A DNA stretch of 64,000 bases from DATEDA01 sp963789885. GTDB taxonomy: Bacteria > Pseudomonadota > Gammaproteobacteria > Burkholderiales > SG8-39. Both the position numbers and the translations under genes were made by a program. The stretch covers positions 358,990 through 422,989 of the forward strand of contig CAWBNB010000033.1 in the NCBI GenBank assembly GCA_963789885.1, given 5' to 3'. This document shows positions 55,099-64,000 of this stretch, piece by piece. Within the stretch, counting starts at the first letter, position 1. Each line of letters opens with the position of its first letter. The notes under the pieces are model-generated. The model did not search any database. It was given only the letters and a program-made list of their open reading frames with translations, and was not told where the DNA came from.

Positions 55099-55941
55099 AA
55101 CATCCCCTTCACCAGGCGCGCGCTGTCAAGCGCGCTTCATGGACAGTGAAGGGTCCCCGCTTTCGACAACCGCGTGACCACCCTTCCTCGGGCTCTGCGT
55201 CTTGCTCCCTTTACGGACGGGGCCGTTGGGACGGGAGCTCCCGGACTATCGCTTGCTGAAAGCGAGGCCTACGGTATCGCCCAATACGTCAGCGCTCAAC
55301 TGCCGGCCTGCCGGAACTCCAGAGAGCTCGCGATCGGGCGTGGGTCTTTGAAGCTTTAGGAGGGTCCGCCGCTCCCCCGGACTGAATGCACGATACCCGG
55401 ATGGCTGCCGCATCGGCGGTCGATACCGTATGTCGAGCAGAGGACCTTGCAAGTTACGATTCCAAACTAGCTGCGCACCGACGGTCCTCGCTCCTATCGG
55501 CGCCGATGCAGACGGCAGGATACGGGCCAGGAGCTGTCGGTTGAGATGCCCGACGCTACTACCGCTTCAGACTGGCTGCTGTCGCTCGAGTTCGGCCTGG
55601 CGAATGACAGCAGTTGCCTAGAGCGGCCGGTGAGAGTTTCCGGGGCGGGGGGCCGGTTTATCCTGAAACTTGACGCTCGCCAGCTCGTCGAGCAGGTGGC
55701 AGCCACCTGCCCTCAACGCTGACCGCCCAACGGCTGCATTCGAAGCCAGCGAACTGTCACTGTCGACCCCTTCCGGACCTTCGCGTTCGCCGAAAGCAGA
55801 CGCTCAGACCTGGCTCAACACGCCCAGTAACCAGCGCGCTCACGAGACCATGCACGGCACGCTGCTTCCGCGCGCGTCCGTGACCTGGACGGGCAATTAC
55901 AGTCTCAGACCGAGAGTCTTTTCTCCAGCCGGGCTGTTCCT
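55099..55941. other. 843-base stretch without a recognisable gene
   Basis: Only short readings are seen on both strands, none with a family pattern, a good RBS or codon use like its neighbours. A GCGCGC...GCGCGC inverted repeat around TGTCAA (55118-55136) lies at the integrase side and may be its promoter/operator. The rest looks like non-coding island DNA. Confidence 0.5.
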
Positions 55942-57159
55942 TTACTTCCGATTCACAATGTGCTCGGCCAAATAAGCCGCATCCTCACCCACTCCCCAGA
56001 GGAAAGCCGACTTAACCTTGTGGAGACGCGGGAGACCGAAGAAAGTAAACGCCGGGCACTGCGGTTACGCCTCGTCGATGGACGGGCCTGCCGCTCGCGT
56101 CGAGCACTGCGCATCTCATCCATCCGAATTCGTACCGGTATCCCACGGCCCAGATCGCCGACGTGACGTCAGCGGACTTGAGGTCAAGATCGCGGATCAC
56201 CGTAGTCGGCGACCAGACCCTGTCGCGCGGATTGCGTTGAGGCTCGGCAGGTGCCGCGAGCTCGTGCTTAAGAATGTATTCATCCACGGATCGCGTGAAT
56301 TCGACGTACGTCTCGTCGCCCCTTGCGAGGTTCTGCTCCAAATCCGGGGCGAAGAGGAACCGGCGACCGGATATGTCGCTGACACTGCCGGTCAGTATGA
56401 CGCCCTGTCTCGCAAGGTGGCGGAGGTCGGCGTCGCGGCCGCCATTCACCCCAGTCAAGAGCGGGGCGCGTGCATCAGGAGGTAGGTCATCGACGGTCCG
56501 CTCGAAGGCTCCAGTTTTCTCTTGCCACCATCCGAAGTCCTTCCCCCGATAGCGGCGCGCGACACGCCGATGACGCCGGACGGACAAGTACACGCGGCGC
56601 CCACTCTGGAGGAGATCTTCGGCAATCTGATAACCGGAGCCGCCCGATCCAACCACAAGCACGTTCCCCGGAGGAAGCTGGCTGGGGTTGGTATAGCGGT
56701 TGGCTGTGACTTGATAGATGTCGAACGGAAGCGCGGTACTGCAGGCAGGGACCGAAGGTACTTGGTACGGCCCAGTCGCCACTACGACATTAGCCGCTTC
56801 CAGTGTGAAGTGGTCGGTTGCTACTCGCAAATTCCCTGATTCTGATAAATCCAACCCGGTGACCCGGATTCCGCAACGGATCGGCGGCGAGATTCGCCTC
56901 GCATACTCCTCGATGAGACCTACTACGCCGTCTCGGTGCATGAATCCTTCGGGCTCTCCGCCTTCGTAGACATATCCCGGCAGCCGCATCATCCAGTTCG
57001 GAACTGGAAGGCGAGCGAATCCCATCGTTCGCTGCGCCAACGCTCGGCGATGCGCCCCCGTTCGAGAACAAGATGCTCTCGGCCAAGCTGGCTGAGGTGG
57101 TAGCTCATCGACAACCCGGCTTGGCCCGCACCGACGATTACCGTCTCGATCTGAGGCAT
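55942..57159 (-). CDS. Flavin-containing monooxygenase-like NAD(P)/FAD oxidoreductase; two frameshifts
   Basis: The start at 57159 gives MPQIETVIVGAGQAGLSMSY (FAD GxGxxG) and GRIAERWRSERWDSLAFQ. After a missing base near 57005 it reads PNWMMRLPGYVYEGGEPEGF, ANVVVATGPYQVPSVPACST, NVLVVGSGGSGYQIAEDLLQ (NADPH GxGxxG) and SAIWAVGYRYEFGWMRCAVL. A further shift near 56040 leads to LPRLHKVKSAFLWGVGEDAA and a stop at 55942. Corrected length is about 405 aa, normal for the CzcO/FMO-like group. It would oxygenate a small organic substrate. It follows a Bug-type receptor gene by 41 bases. Confidence 0.8.
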
Positions 57160-57200
57160 GGATCGCCCTCGGGCGCTCTCGCCGCGCGATTCGCGAAGCG

Positions 57201-58144
57201 CTACTCCGGTTTCAACCCGGCCTCGCGAGCCGCCCTCCCCCAATCGGCGAGCTGCTGCTGGAGAAAAGCGCCGAACTCCGCGGGGGTCGAACCGCCCGGC
57301 TGCACTCCCTGCCTCTCGAACTGCTCGCGCACCTCCGGCCGCTGCAGGACGGCGTTGACCTCGCGCGAGAGCCTTTCGACGATGTCCTTCGGCATCTTCG
57401 CCGGCCCGAAGTACCGCCCCAGATGACGACGGAAAGCTGCGGCATCCCCGCTTCGGCCATCGTCGGCACGTCCGAGCAGGGCAGCTCTTACCGGGAGCAG
57501 TGTCGCAAGCGCCCGAGCTCTTTTGACCAGAGAGGCGGCGACGCCGCCGGTGCCGAACATCATGTGCACGCGCGCATCGAGCAGATCGGGGATCGCCGGC
57601 GGCTCCCCCTTGTACGGAACGTGCACCATCTGCAGCTTGCCGAAGGACATCAATTGTGCGGACCAGGATTCCGTTGACATTGCCGGACGCATAGTTGAGC
57701 TTGCCGGGATTCGCACGCGCATAGTCGACCAGCTCCGAAAGCGTTTTCGCCGGCACGCTCGGATGCACCACCAGGAAGAAGGCGAACTTGACGACTGGCG
57801 TGATCGGTGCGAAGTCGGAGAGCGGGTCGTAGGGCTGGTTGCGCAGCACCGGCACGCCCAACATCTGCGTGTTGCCTGCCCAGAGAAGCGTATAGCCGTC
57901 CGGGGCCGATTTCGCCGCCAGCTCGGCCGCGATCGCGCCATCGGCCCCGGGCTTGTTATCGATCAGCACCGGCTGGCCGAGTACGAGAGAGCGGCTGCGC
58001 CACGATGCGGGCAATGGTGTCGGCCGTCGCGCCGGCGGGAAACGGCATGAGGATGTGGACAGTCCTGGCGGGATACTGCGCTGCGGCCATCGGACCGACG
58101 CCGAAAGCTGCGGCTAGCGCACTGACGACGATGAGTGTTTTCAC
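57201..58144 (-). CDS. Bug/TctC-type tripartite tricarboxylate transporter receptor; several frameshifts
   Basis: Pieces in different frames give a Bug protein: signal VKTLIVVSALAAAFGVGPMA from the GTG at 58144 (GGAGGG RBS), YPARTVHILMPFPAGATADT, GQPVLIDNKPGADGAIAAEL, DGYTLLWAGNTQMLGVPVLR, VHVPYKGEPPAIPDLLDARV and AKMPKDIVERLSREVNAVLQ. At least five indels interrupt it. Either sequence errors or decay could explain this; the fully conserved order of pieces favours errors. It would bind a carboxylate-type ligand in the periplasm. No TctA/TctB genes are seen. Confidence 0.72.
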
Positions 58145-58282
58145 GGTTTCCCTCCTTACGGCGACAGCATTGCCCGAAGGGGGATAACTTGTCATGAGCC
58201 CAATGTCCCGGAGCCCAAAATCCGATCGCAGGCAGCGCTCAAAAAACGAGACCGCCGTCCCGCATCACCCGGGAAAGAACCA

Positions 58283-59382
58283 CTAGTCTCCCAATCCGGC
58301 CTTGCGTGCGAACACGACCGCCTGGCGCGGCTGCGGACTGGACAGTTTGTCGAAGATATGAGAGACCGTATTGCGCACTCGTTTTTTCGAGACCTCGAGC
58401 TGCGCGGCAATGCTGCGGTTGTCCAGTCCGCGCGCCAGCAGATCGAGGACCTCGCGCTCGCGACGCGTCAGCCCGGCCAACGCCTTCTGCCCGGACGCGG
58501 CCTGCGGTTCGTGAGGCAGAAACGCGCGGATCTCCTCGATCAGTTGCCCGAACGCGGGTTCGCCCTGCAGCGGGATGTAGTTATTGGCTGGTCTCCAGAG
58601 GAACGAAACGCCGGGATCGACGAAGCGATCAGCCGCGCTTCCTCGATCGGCATCAGCGGCGCGCCCTGACAGTGGAGGATGAGCGCGGGACAGGCAATGG
58701 ACGGGAGCAGCGCCGGACAGATCGCCTCGCCGGTCGCCCTCACCATGCGCGCGGCATCACGCGGCGCAGCTGAGATCCGAAACAGCTCGTTCAGCTCGGC
58801 GATCTGCGCGGGCGTTGCCCCGGGGAACATCTGCGTGCTCTGAACTTGCCGGAACGCGGGGTTGTCTTCGCCCCACCCGTGCTCGACGAACTTCAGGAAC
58901 GCGAGGAAACGCTCCCTTTCGTCCGGCTTGGCGTCGGTGCGTCGCAAAGTTCCGTGCGCGGCGATGGGGCGCGGAGAGCACCAGATGGCTTACGCGCCTG
59001 GGGTGACGTGCCGCGTAGGCGATGGCCGTCGGCGAGCTCGCCGAGGTGGATCCCCAAAGCGCGAAGCGATCGAGCTTCGCGTCGCCTATTACTGCCTCCA
59101 AGTCGGTAACAAGCGTTTCGAGCGAAATTTCCGTGCCACTGCCCTCCGACAGGCCGTAGCCTCGCGGGTTATAACGGAACAGCCTGTAGTGCGCACTGAG
59201 TTCGCGGAACAACGGGCCGAGAATCGCTGTTCGCCAGTCGAACTCCACATTTGACATCCACGTTGCAGCGCGCACGAGCGGATAGCCTTGCCCGGATACT
59301 GCATAGGCGATACGTAGCTCGTCGTGGGTCTCGCGAACCGAATGTCCTGACGAAACGAATTCAGGGGGCCTCTCCAGTGCAA
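58283..59382 (-). CDS. Alpha/beta-hydrolase domain protein with C-terminal LuxR DNA-binding domain; frameshifted
   Basis: Pieces read QDIRFAR, then HDELRIAYAVSGQGYPLVRA, SAHYRLFRYNPRGYGLSEGS, LDRFALWGSTSASSPTAIAY, FLKFVEHGWGEDNPAFRQVQ and IACPALILHCQGAPLMPIEE. After more shifts comes a LuxR helix-turn-helix: LAGLTRREREVLDLLARGLD, NRSIAAQLEVSKKRVRNTVS. This hydrolase-plus-LuxR layout is a known one-component regulator type. The nucleophile region GSTSASS lacks a clean GxSxG, so it may bind rather than hydrolyse its ligand. It probably controls the Bug-FMO pair downstream. The TTG start at 59382 is a guess. Confidence 0.68.
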
Positions 59383-59617
59383 CTCCGCGACGTGCGTTGC
59401 CTCCCTGGCTCAGACAACCTCATCGCTTACAAGGTAACTATAACCAATAGTCGAGTGACAGGAATTGGCCGGTCCGTCACCCGAACGGCTCAAGTCGACC
59501 CACAGCGGACCTACAGCGCGTCACGTGTAGAGAATGCTCACAACTCCGCCGGTAATACTGGCTTCCGTCAGGGACGTCGGGCTAATAGCATGATTGAAGG
59601 AGAGGGATGACGCGTTG

Positions 59618-59844
59618 CTAGTCAGGAAACTTGCCGTCGACGACCTTCGAGGCGCGCAGCACACCGTCGAACCGGAACCGCGCCTAGCCGCCGAGAGCTG
59701 GATCGTGACCGGGTCGGCGGTGTCGGCGAGGTGCTTGGTGAACTCGATGATCGTCTTGCGTGGCAGCCAGGTGCCCTCGGATGCTCGGACCACACTTCGA
59801 GCGGCGGTGCCAACCCAGAGCTGACATTGAGCTTTGTGTATCAC
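59618..59844 (-). pseudogene. Unidentified gene remnant
   Basis: On the minus strand VVRASEGTWLPRKTIIEFTK and HLADTADPVTIQLS are followed, one frame over, by RFRFDGVLRASKVVDGKFPD and a stop. It looks like the C-terminal part of a protein with one frameshift and no start. I do not recognise it. Confidence 0.35.
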
Positions 59845-59912
59845 TAACGCTCAACCCCCTAAGCAGATATCGGGATAGATTCGACGAACGAACACTTGCG
59901 AAGGATGTTCCT

Positions 59913-60409
59913 GTGTTTCCGTGGTTACGCTTGGCTCGTGTCGGCTTTGGCCTTATTTCCACATCCAAAGTCGATTTACTCGCGACCACACGCGTCAATT
60001 TACGTGTCTGGCCAAACGACCTAGATTTAAACGTCCACGTCAACAACGGCCGCCATCTTGCGCTCGCCGACATTGGTCGCATACATTGGTTCGTGCGTAC
60101 CGGAGTGCTTGGCGTTGCACGACAGCATAGAGCGTTTCCCATAATAAGCGATGCGATCGCCAAGTTTCGTCAGAGCCTCAAGCTATTCCAGTCTTTCGAG
60201 ATTCACACGCGCTTAATCGGCTGGGATCGCAAGTGGGGGTTTATCGAACACCGCTTTGTGCGTAAGAATCGAGTTATCGGCGTGGTCGCGATTCGCGGTG
60301 TCTTCAAAGGACCTGGCGGCCCAGTCGATCCCTGGGGGACATTTTGAGCAGGGCTCGCCCACTCGGGGCCCTCTCCGGAATTGCCGGAATGGGCAAATCG
60401 CTTTCATGA
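59913..60409 (+). CDS. Hotdog-fold acyl-CoA thioesterase-like protein; one frameshift
   Basis: A GTG at 59913 with AAGGA 8 bases upstream gives VFPWLRLARVGFGLISTSKV, then VNLRVWPNDLDLNVHVNNGR, HLALADIGRIHWFVRTG and FRQSLKLFQSFEIHTRLIGW, the 4HBT/FcoT-like thioesterase pattern with its WPNDLDLNVHVNNGRH active-site helix. An extra base near 60331 shifts the end; corrected, it reads DPGDILSRARPLGALSGIAG and closes at 60409. About 165 aa. GC content and codon use are lower than in the core genome, which fits foreign DNA. Confidence 0.78.
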
Positions 60410-60980
60410 GGGCGGCGAAGTATTAAGTGGGTTGCTACGCGAGGAGGAGCGCTGCGGGGAGTACGCGGACCGAAGGAATAGTTGAATCTCGAGCATTGTG
60501 ATCCAGCGCATTTGGATCACCGGCACCTGGGATTCTCTGCCGCCTTTGCCGACGGTGTTCGTTGCCGCGAGCTGCCCTCGCCACGAGAGGCTCCAGCGTC
60601 GTTGAACGAGGACGTATCCGCGGTTCGCCGGGATCGAAACTGCGCATTACCTGCCAATTCGTCGCCGCGTCACCTCGTCAACGAATGGAGGGTCAGAGAA
60701 TGCTTTGTTCCGCCAGCAGCGCTCAACCCCGTTCACCGTCCTTTGACCATTTTGGCTGACAGCACCGATTCGGCGGCTGCTATGGAGTGCAATGCGCTAT
60801 GACCGGTGTTGGCCGCGACTGTGAGTTCGCAGAGGCGCCAGGAAGCTGCCCTTCGACGTTGGAGTCGCGGCGCTCCGCTGACGATGCTGCTGCGGCCCAT
60901 CTGGCGTCTTGACCCGCGGCAAGCGCATCGACCTCTCGAAGGTGCATCTTCGTTGGCCCTCAACTTGATGGGAGTCCATC
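60410..60980. other. 571-base stretch without a recognisable gene
   Basis: Only short overlapping readings occur on both strands. None shows a domain, a plausible start or a coding bias. It separates the thioesterase from a damaged recombinase and is probably island junk or element remnants. Confidence 0.45.
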
Positions 60981-61601
60981 ATGGGATCCAATGCCAACGC
61001 CATTCATCGCGAGCCATGGAACAAGGGCAAGATCGTCGGGCAGAAGGCACCGTTCAAGCTCAAGGACATCTGGGCACTTCGAGTTCGACTCCAGATGGAC
61101 TGAGTGCGCGAGCTTGCTCTCTTCAACCTGGGAATCGACAGCAAGCTGCGCGGCTGCGACCTCGTCAGCCTCAAGGTCCGGGGAATCTGCCACGGCGACC
61201 AGGTGGCAACCCGCGCCGTGGTGATGCAACACAAGACGCAGCGCCCCGTGCAGTTCGAAATCACGCAGGCGACCCGCGAGGCAGTTCAGAAGTGGATCAA
61301 GCAGGCGGGTCTGAAGTCCGAGGACTTCGTGTTCCCGAGTCGCATTCACGACTCGCCGCATCTGGGAACGCGGCAGAACGCTCGAATCCTCGAGGGCTGG
61401 GTCGAGGAGCTCGGACTTGACCCCGCAGACTACGGCACGCACTCGATGCGGCGAACCAAGGCGACGTTGATCTATCGCCGTACAAAGAACCTGCGTGCGG
61501 TGCAGTTGCTGCTTGGGCATTCCAAGCTGGAGTCCACCGTGAGGTACCTCGGTATCGAGGTGGACGACGCTTTGGAGATCTCCGAACAGACCGAGATCTG
61601 A
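60981..61601 (+). pseudogene. Tyrosine recombinase with in-frame stop (catalytic domain intact)
   Basis: The ATG at 60981 gives MGSNANAIHREPWNKGKIVG and KDIWALRVRLQMD, then an in-frame TGA at 61101-61103. The same frame continues VRELALFNLGIDSKLRGCDL, VSLKVRGICHGDQVATRAVV, LGTRQNARILEGWVEELGLD, GTHSMRRTKATLIYRRTKNL and VQLLLGHSKLESTVRYLGIE. Arg I, the HxxR box, the LLGH His and the Tyr are all there. A GTG right after the TGA (61104) could start a 165-aa catalytic fragment, but the family normally reads through this point, so it is called a pseudogene. Confidence 0.75.
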
Positions 61602-61705
61602 TCAATGCGTCTGGGTGGAGCTGTTGATTGTCGACTCCAAGCATGGCGCTTGGCCGGCGCGCCCGTGTTGCCAGCGCTTGGCCTTGTGGGGCTGCACCCC
61701 GAAGG

Positions 61706-62482
61706 TCAGCTTCCTGGCACGGATTCGAACCGGCGCTTCCGGCCAACAGCGGCCATTCGCATGACGAATCTCTTGGCGTCAGATCCGATGCAGAATTGAG
61801 GCGTGCCACGTGTCAGAAACCCTGTAAGGTGGAAGAAGAACACCTTCAGCGCTATTCGCCGTTGGCATGAGAGCGGTGCCCAATACTGTCGCCTGAGGGT
61901 GCGGCGAATCGGCTGGCTTTCCTTTAGCAGCCATTTCATCAGCTTGTCTTTCGGATCCTTTGTCAAACCCTGTTGGAAGTTGTCCAACCCTCGCACGACG
62001 AGGTAAATTGCGGCGGTCAGTAGGACGAAGTAGAACTCGGCGTTGATTTCAGTATCGGATGATATCTTGAAGGTCCCAATCGAGACGCCAACCACGATTT
62101 CGGTCAGCCCAAAGATGCACCGAAAGTGGTATCGAATGACATATAGGACGCCACCAACCGCAAACGTTCCGATTGCGACCGCAATGACGCTTTGACGGGT
62201 AAGTACCAGCCCCGTGACCCACACATAGCTGTCCTTGATCGCAACTGCAACGCTGTAGTAGACCACGGCGCCGAGCAAAGAGCACACCGCAACGAACAAG
62301 ATCATCGACGAGATGATGCGCGGCTTTGCCCACCAACGGTCGTCAACGCCTTCGTACCTAAGCGACGTGGCGACGATTGATATCACGCCAAATGCGAGGA
62401 CGCCGAACAACGCGATCGGTCCGCCATAGAGCAAGAAATCACCAAGACTGCGAGTCAGAATCGTCCAGCCGATCGAAGCCAA
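61706..62482 (-). CDS. Integral membrane protein of unknown function
   Basis: The 258-aa protein has about five membrane segments (FLLYGGPIALFGVLAFGVIS, IISSMILFVAVCSLLGAVVY, SVIAVAIGTFAVGGVLYVIR, FYFVLLTAAIYLVVRG). A soluble basic C-terminal tail follows that may be partly read-through. Reading from an ATG at 62559 with one frame correction near 62530 would add MDAEDLGKRFVE and another helix (VSFLAQLAFAIACL), so the true start may be there. I do not recognise the family. GC content is clearly lower than in the core genome. Confidence 0.6.
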   Translation of the reverse strand: MASIGWTILTRSLGDFLLYGGPIALFGVLAFGVISIVATSLRYEGVDDRWWAKPRIISSMILFVAVCSLLGAVVYYSVAVAIKDSYVWVTGLVLTRQSVIAVAIGTFAVGGVLYVIRYHFRCIFGLTEIVVGVSIGTFKISSDTEINAEFYFVLLTAAIYLVVRGLDNFQQGLTKDPKDKLMKWLLKESQPIRRTLRRQYWAPLSCQRRIALKVFFFHLTGFLTRGTPQFCIGSDAKRFVMRMAAVGRKRRFESVPGS

Positions 62483-62559
62483 GCAAGCAATAGCAAAAGC
62501 AAGCTGGGCCAGAAATGAGACAGCTCCACGAACCTCTTGCCCAGATCTTCCGCGTCCAT

Positions 62560-63020
62560 GTAGCCGTCCTCAATAAGCGTGGGCCGAGGCCCTACTTCGC
62601 CAGGCGAGCCTTCGAGATTCTATGCAGTTTGCGCGGTTCCGTGATGTTGCCCCTTATTGGTCACGTCATAGTTCAATTGCAGCCAGCCTACTGAGCCGAA
62701 GGGAATACGCATCGGCCAGTCGCGAGCGACCGCTTAGGGTCGGGTGCGTGAGTCTGGCGCCGTGACAGAGCATTCATCTAGGTTTCTTGATGCCCAATGG
62801 CCACGGCATCGATTGAGTGGCGCTCTGGGGAAAACCACCTCGCCACGCACATGCGGCGGGCTAAGTCTGCATCACCGTCAGAGCGGTCATCGGCGTCACG
62901 ATCTCTCGGCGCCTGGATGACCGGAATGTGGCCGAGACCGTGAGTTCACGCTGTGGCCGCGAATGACCGGACCCGCTGCACTGCTGACGTTGGCGAGGCG
63001 ACGACGAAGGGCAGCAGAGG
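62560..63020. other. 461-base stretch without a recognisable gene
   Basis: No reading with domain text, RBS or length. The last 160 bases form the 5' flank of the group II intron. Part of the low-GC island. Confidence 0.45.
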
Positions 63021-63436
63021 GTGTGCGCCGTGACAAGGCGGTGCTTTCCAGTGGGTGCAAGCCCCACCCGGCAACCGCTCCAGCCGGAAGCAACGGAGCA
63101 GCTAGGGAGGTGACGAACTGGCTGAAGCCTTCGGATAGCGTCTTACCAGACGGTGACAGCGCGAGTGTGCAGGCCGTAACGCGAGTGAACGCCGAGCAAG
63201 CCTCGAAAATGCCGATGCGCAGGCCGACCCGTCAACCCTTACGGGGAAGGCTGACACGGCTGGGTCGGATGAAGCGAAGCAAGGCCCCCAGTCGCTGCGC
63301 CGGGGTAGTGGCGACAGCATGTACACAAGGAAAGCGCGCGCAACACGGGAAGCCCGATGGCGTGGTCGGTCGTGACGACCAACCTGAGGCTGGTGACGGT
63401 CAGAAGGGCGCTATCGGGTGGCGGAGAGGTCAGAGG
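63021..63436 (+). mobile_element. Group II intron, 5' part (domain I region), interrupted
   Basis: The stretch starts GTGTGCGCCGTGACAAGG, a GUGYG-type 5' splice site. It then has stem-forming text typical of bacterial group II introns: CCAGTGGGTGCAAGCCCCAC, CAACGGAGCAGCTAGGGAGG, CCGTAACGCGAGTGAACGCC and GAGCAAGCCTCGAAAATGC. It later has GGAAGCCCGATGGCGTGGTC and GGTGGCGGAGAGGTC. No reverse transcriptase is reached. The intron stops where an IS3-like terminus begins at about 63437. It cannot splice alone unless its 3' part lies beyond the insertion. Confidence 0.72.
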
Positions 63437-63519
63437 TGGCCCCAGAAATCTGGGCAACGGGATAAGTGGACAATCTGCTCCTGAGAACGGGCCGGTGGCC
63501 CGAGAAAGCGGAGCAAGAA

Positions 63520-63822
63520 GTGAGCAGAAGGTCCCGACGTAACCACACCCCGACGTTCAAGGCTCGGGTCGCGCTGGCCGCCGTTCGCGGCGACAAGACG
63601 CTGGCAGAGCTCGCCAAGCAGTTCGACGTCCACCCCAACCAGATCACCGACTGGAAGAACCAGCTCCTGGAGCGCGCGGCCGCCGTCTTCGGTGAGACGC
63701 AGGCCAAAGGGCAACCACCAGTCGACCTCAAGGTGCTGCATGCCAAGATCGGCGAGCTCGCGCTGGAGAACGATCTTGAAGGCGCGCTCATCAAGGCGGG
63801 CATGCTGAGCGCAAAGCGATGA
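63520..63822 (+). CDS. IS3-family transposase OrfA
   Basis: The 100-aa protein from the GTG at 63520 reads VSRRSRRNHTPTFKARVALA, AVRGDKTLAELAKQFDVHPN and QITDWKNQLLERAAAVFGET, the helix-turn-helix of IS3 OrfA. A leucine-rich coil follows (LKVLHAKIGELALENDLEGA). It recognises the IS ends and helps make the OrfAB transposase. Its TGA overlaps the orfB ATG. Confidence 0.9.
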   Translation: MSRRSRRNHTPTFKARVALAAVRGDKTLAELAKQFDVHPNQITDWKNQLLERAAAVFGETQAKGQPPVDLKVLHAKIGELALENDLEGALIKAGMLSAKR

Positions 63823-64000
63823 TCGACCGCAACCATCAACTCCCGATCGCTCGTCAGGCCGAGCTCCTGGAGGTGAGCCGCGCCTCGGTGATCAACCCGC
63901 CGCGGCCGGCGTCGGAATCAACCTCGCCGATGCGCCGCATCGACGCCCTGCACCTGGAGCATCCGTTCATGGGCGCGCGGATGCTGCGCGATTCGCTTCG
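63819..64000 (+). CDS. IS3-family transposase OrfB, N-terminal part, cut by window edge
   Basis: The reading MIDRNHQLPIARQAELLEVS, RASVINPPRPASE, MRRIDALHLEHPFMGARMLR is the start of an IS3 OrfB (HTH_21 region). The DDE catalytic domain lies outside the window. It begins inside the orfA stop (ATGA). In this family a ribosomal frameshift upstream can also join the two. Confidence 0.9.
   Translation, partial: MIDRNHQLPIARQAELLEVSRASVINPPRPASESTSPMRRIDALHLEHPFMGARMLRDSL

Larger units (their letters stand above)
63437..64000 (+). mobile_element. IS3-family insertion sequence, left part
   Basis: The left end begins TGGCCCCAGAAATCTGGG, an IS3-type TG...CCCC terminus. Overlapping orfA and orfB follow in the usual order. 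The element runs off the window, so the right end and target duplication cannot be seen. It sits inside the group II intron. Confidence 0.8.

Noticed and set aside
61101..61103. Selenocysteine at the in-frame TGA of the second recombinase
   Set aside because: The family has no Cys or Sec at this point and no SECIS-like stem was seen after it; nonsense change or base error is simpler.
55099..64000. CRISPR array or defence system in the island
   Set aside because: No regularly spaced direct repeats, no cas-like, nuclease-helicase or toxin-antitoxin text was found in this stretch.

Overview
The window is very GC-rich, gene-dense DNA of a betaproteobacterial type, most likely Burkholderiales or a relative. 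The basis is the set of neighbours seen here: argD-argF-argG, rpsT/murJ, ribF-ileS-lspA-ispH, a type IVa minor-pilin operon ending in pilY1, DUF4124 and SirB1-type proteins, and a TctC/Bug-type binding protein. No species can be named from sequence alone.

Layout. (1) 1-16.2 kb, minus strand: a long catabolic run with an amidase (cut by the window edge), an amidohydrolase, a four-gene spermidine/putrescine-type ABC importer, an Asp/Glu-racemase-fold enzyme, a nucleoside deaminase, two exported transthyretin-like (5-hydroxyisourate hydrolase family) proteins, a TRAP transporter, a second amidohydrolase plus racemase-fold pair, and a second TRAP transporter. A divergent GntR/FCD regulator (16.46 kb) faces a promoter whose spacer holds an operator-like palindrome. 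(2) 17.2-18.8 kb, plus: a hydantoin/allantoin-racemase-like protein and a PuuE-type polysaccharide-deacetylase-fold protein. (3) 18.9-27.2 kb, minus: gcl, hyi, glycerate 2-kinase, two M20 amidohydrolases, a cyclophilin-like protein, PuuD (membrane urate oxidase with cytochrome c) and a small unknown. Several junctions are ATGA overlaps. Regions 1-3 read as a nitrogen-heterocycle programme: uptake, deamination and ring opening of purine- or hydantoin-type compounds, ureide hydrolysis, then glyoxylate to tartronate semialdehyde to glycerate. (4) 27.4-45.3 kb: housekeeping, including a Sel1-repeat/trypsin-like protease fusion, a phosphoesterase, argDFG, a ParA ATPase, an Orn/Lys/Arg decarboxylase, rpsT, murJ, a SirB1 protein, ribF, ileS, lspA and ispH. 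(5) 45.3-53.2 kb, minus: pilE-fimT-pilV-pilW-pilX-pilY1, then a cysteine-free Fur/Irr-type regulator. (6) 53.9-64 kb: tRNA-Thr(CGT) followed by a tyrosine recombinase and a patchy, lower-coding island with a flavin monooxygenase, Bug receptor and LuxR/hydrolase set, a thioesterase, a second recombinase with a stop codon, a membrane protein, and a group II intron 5' part cut by an IS3-family element that runs off the window.

Caution: about fifteen genes, including essential ones (ribF, ispH) and pilY1, carry single-base frameshifts, mostly +1. This fits uncorrected indel errors in the assembly better than gene decay, so broken genes here should be read as probably intact in the organism.
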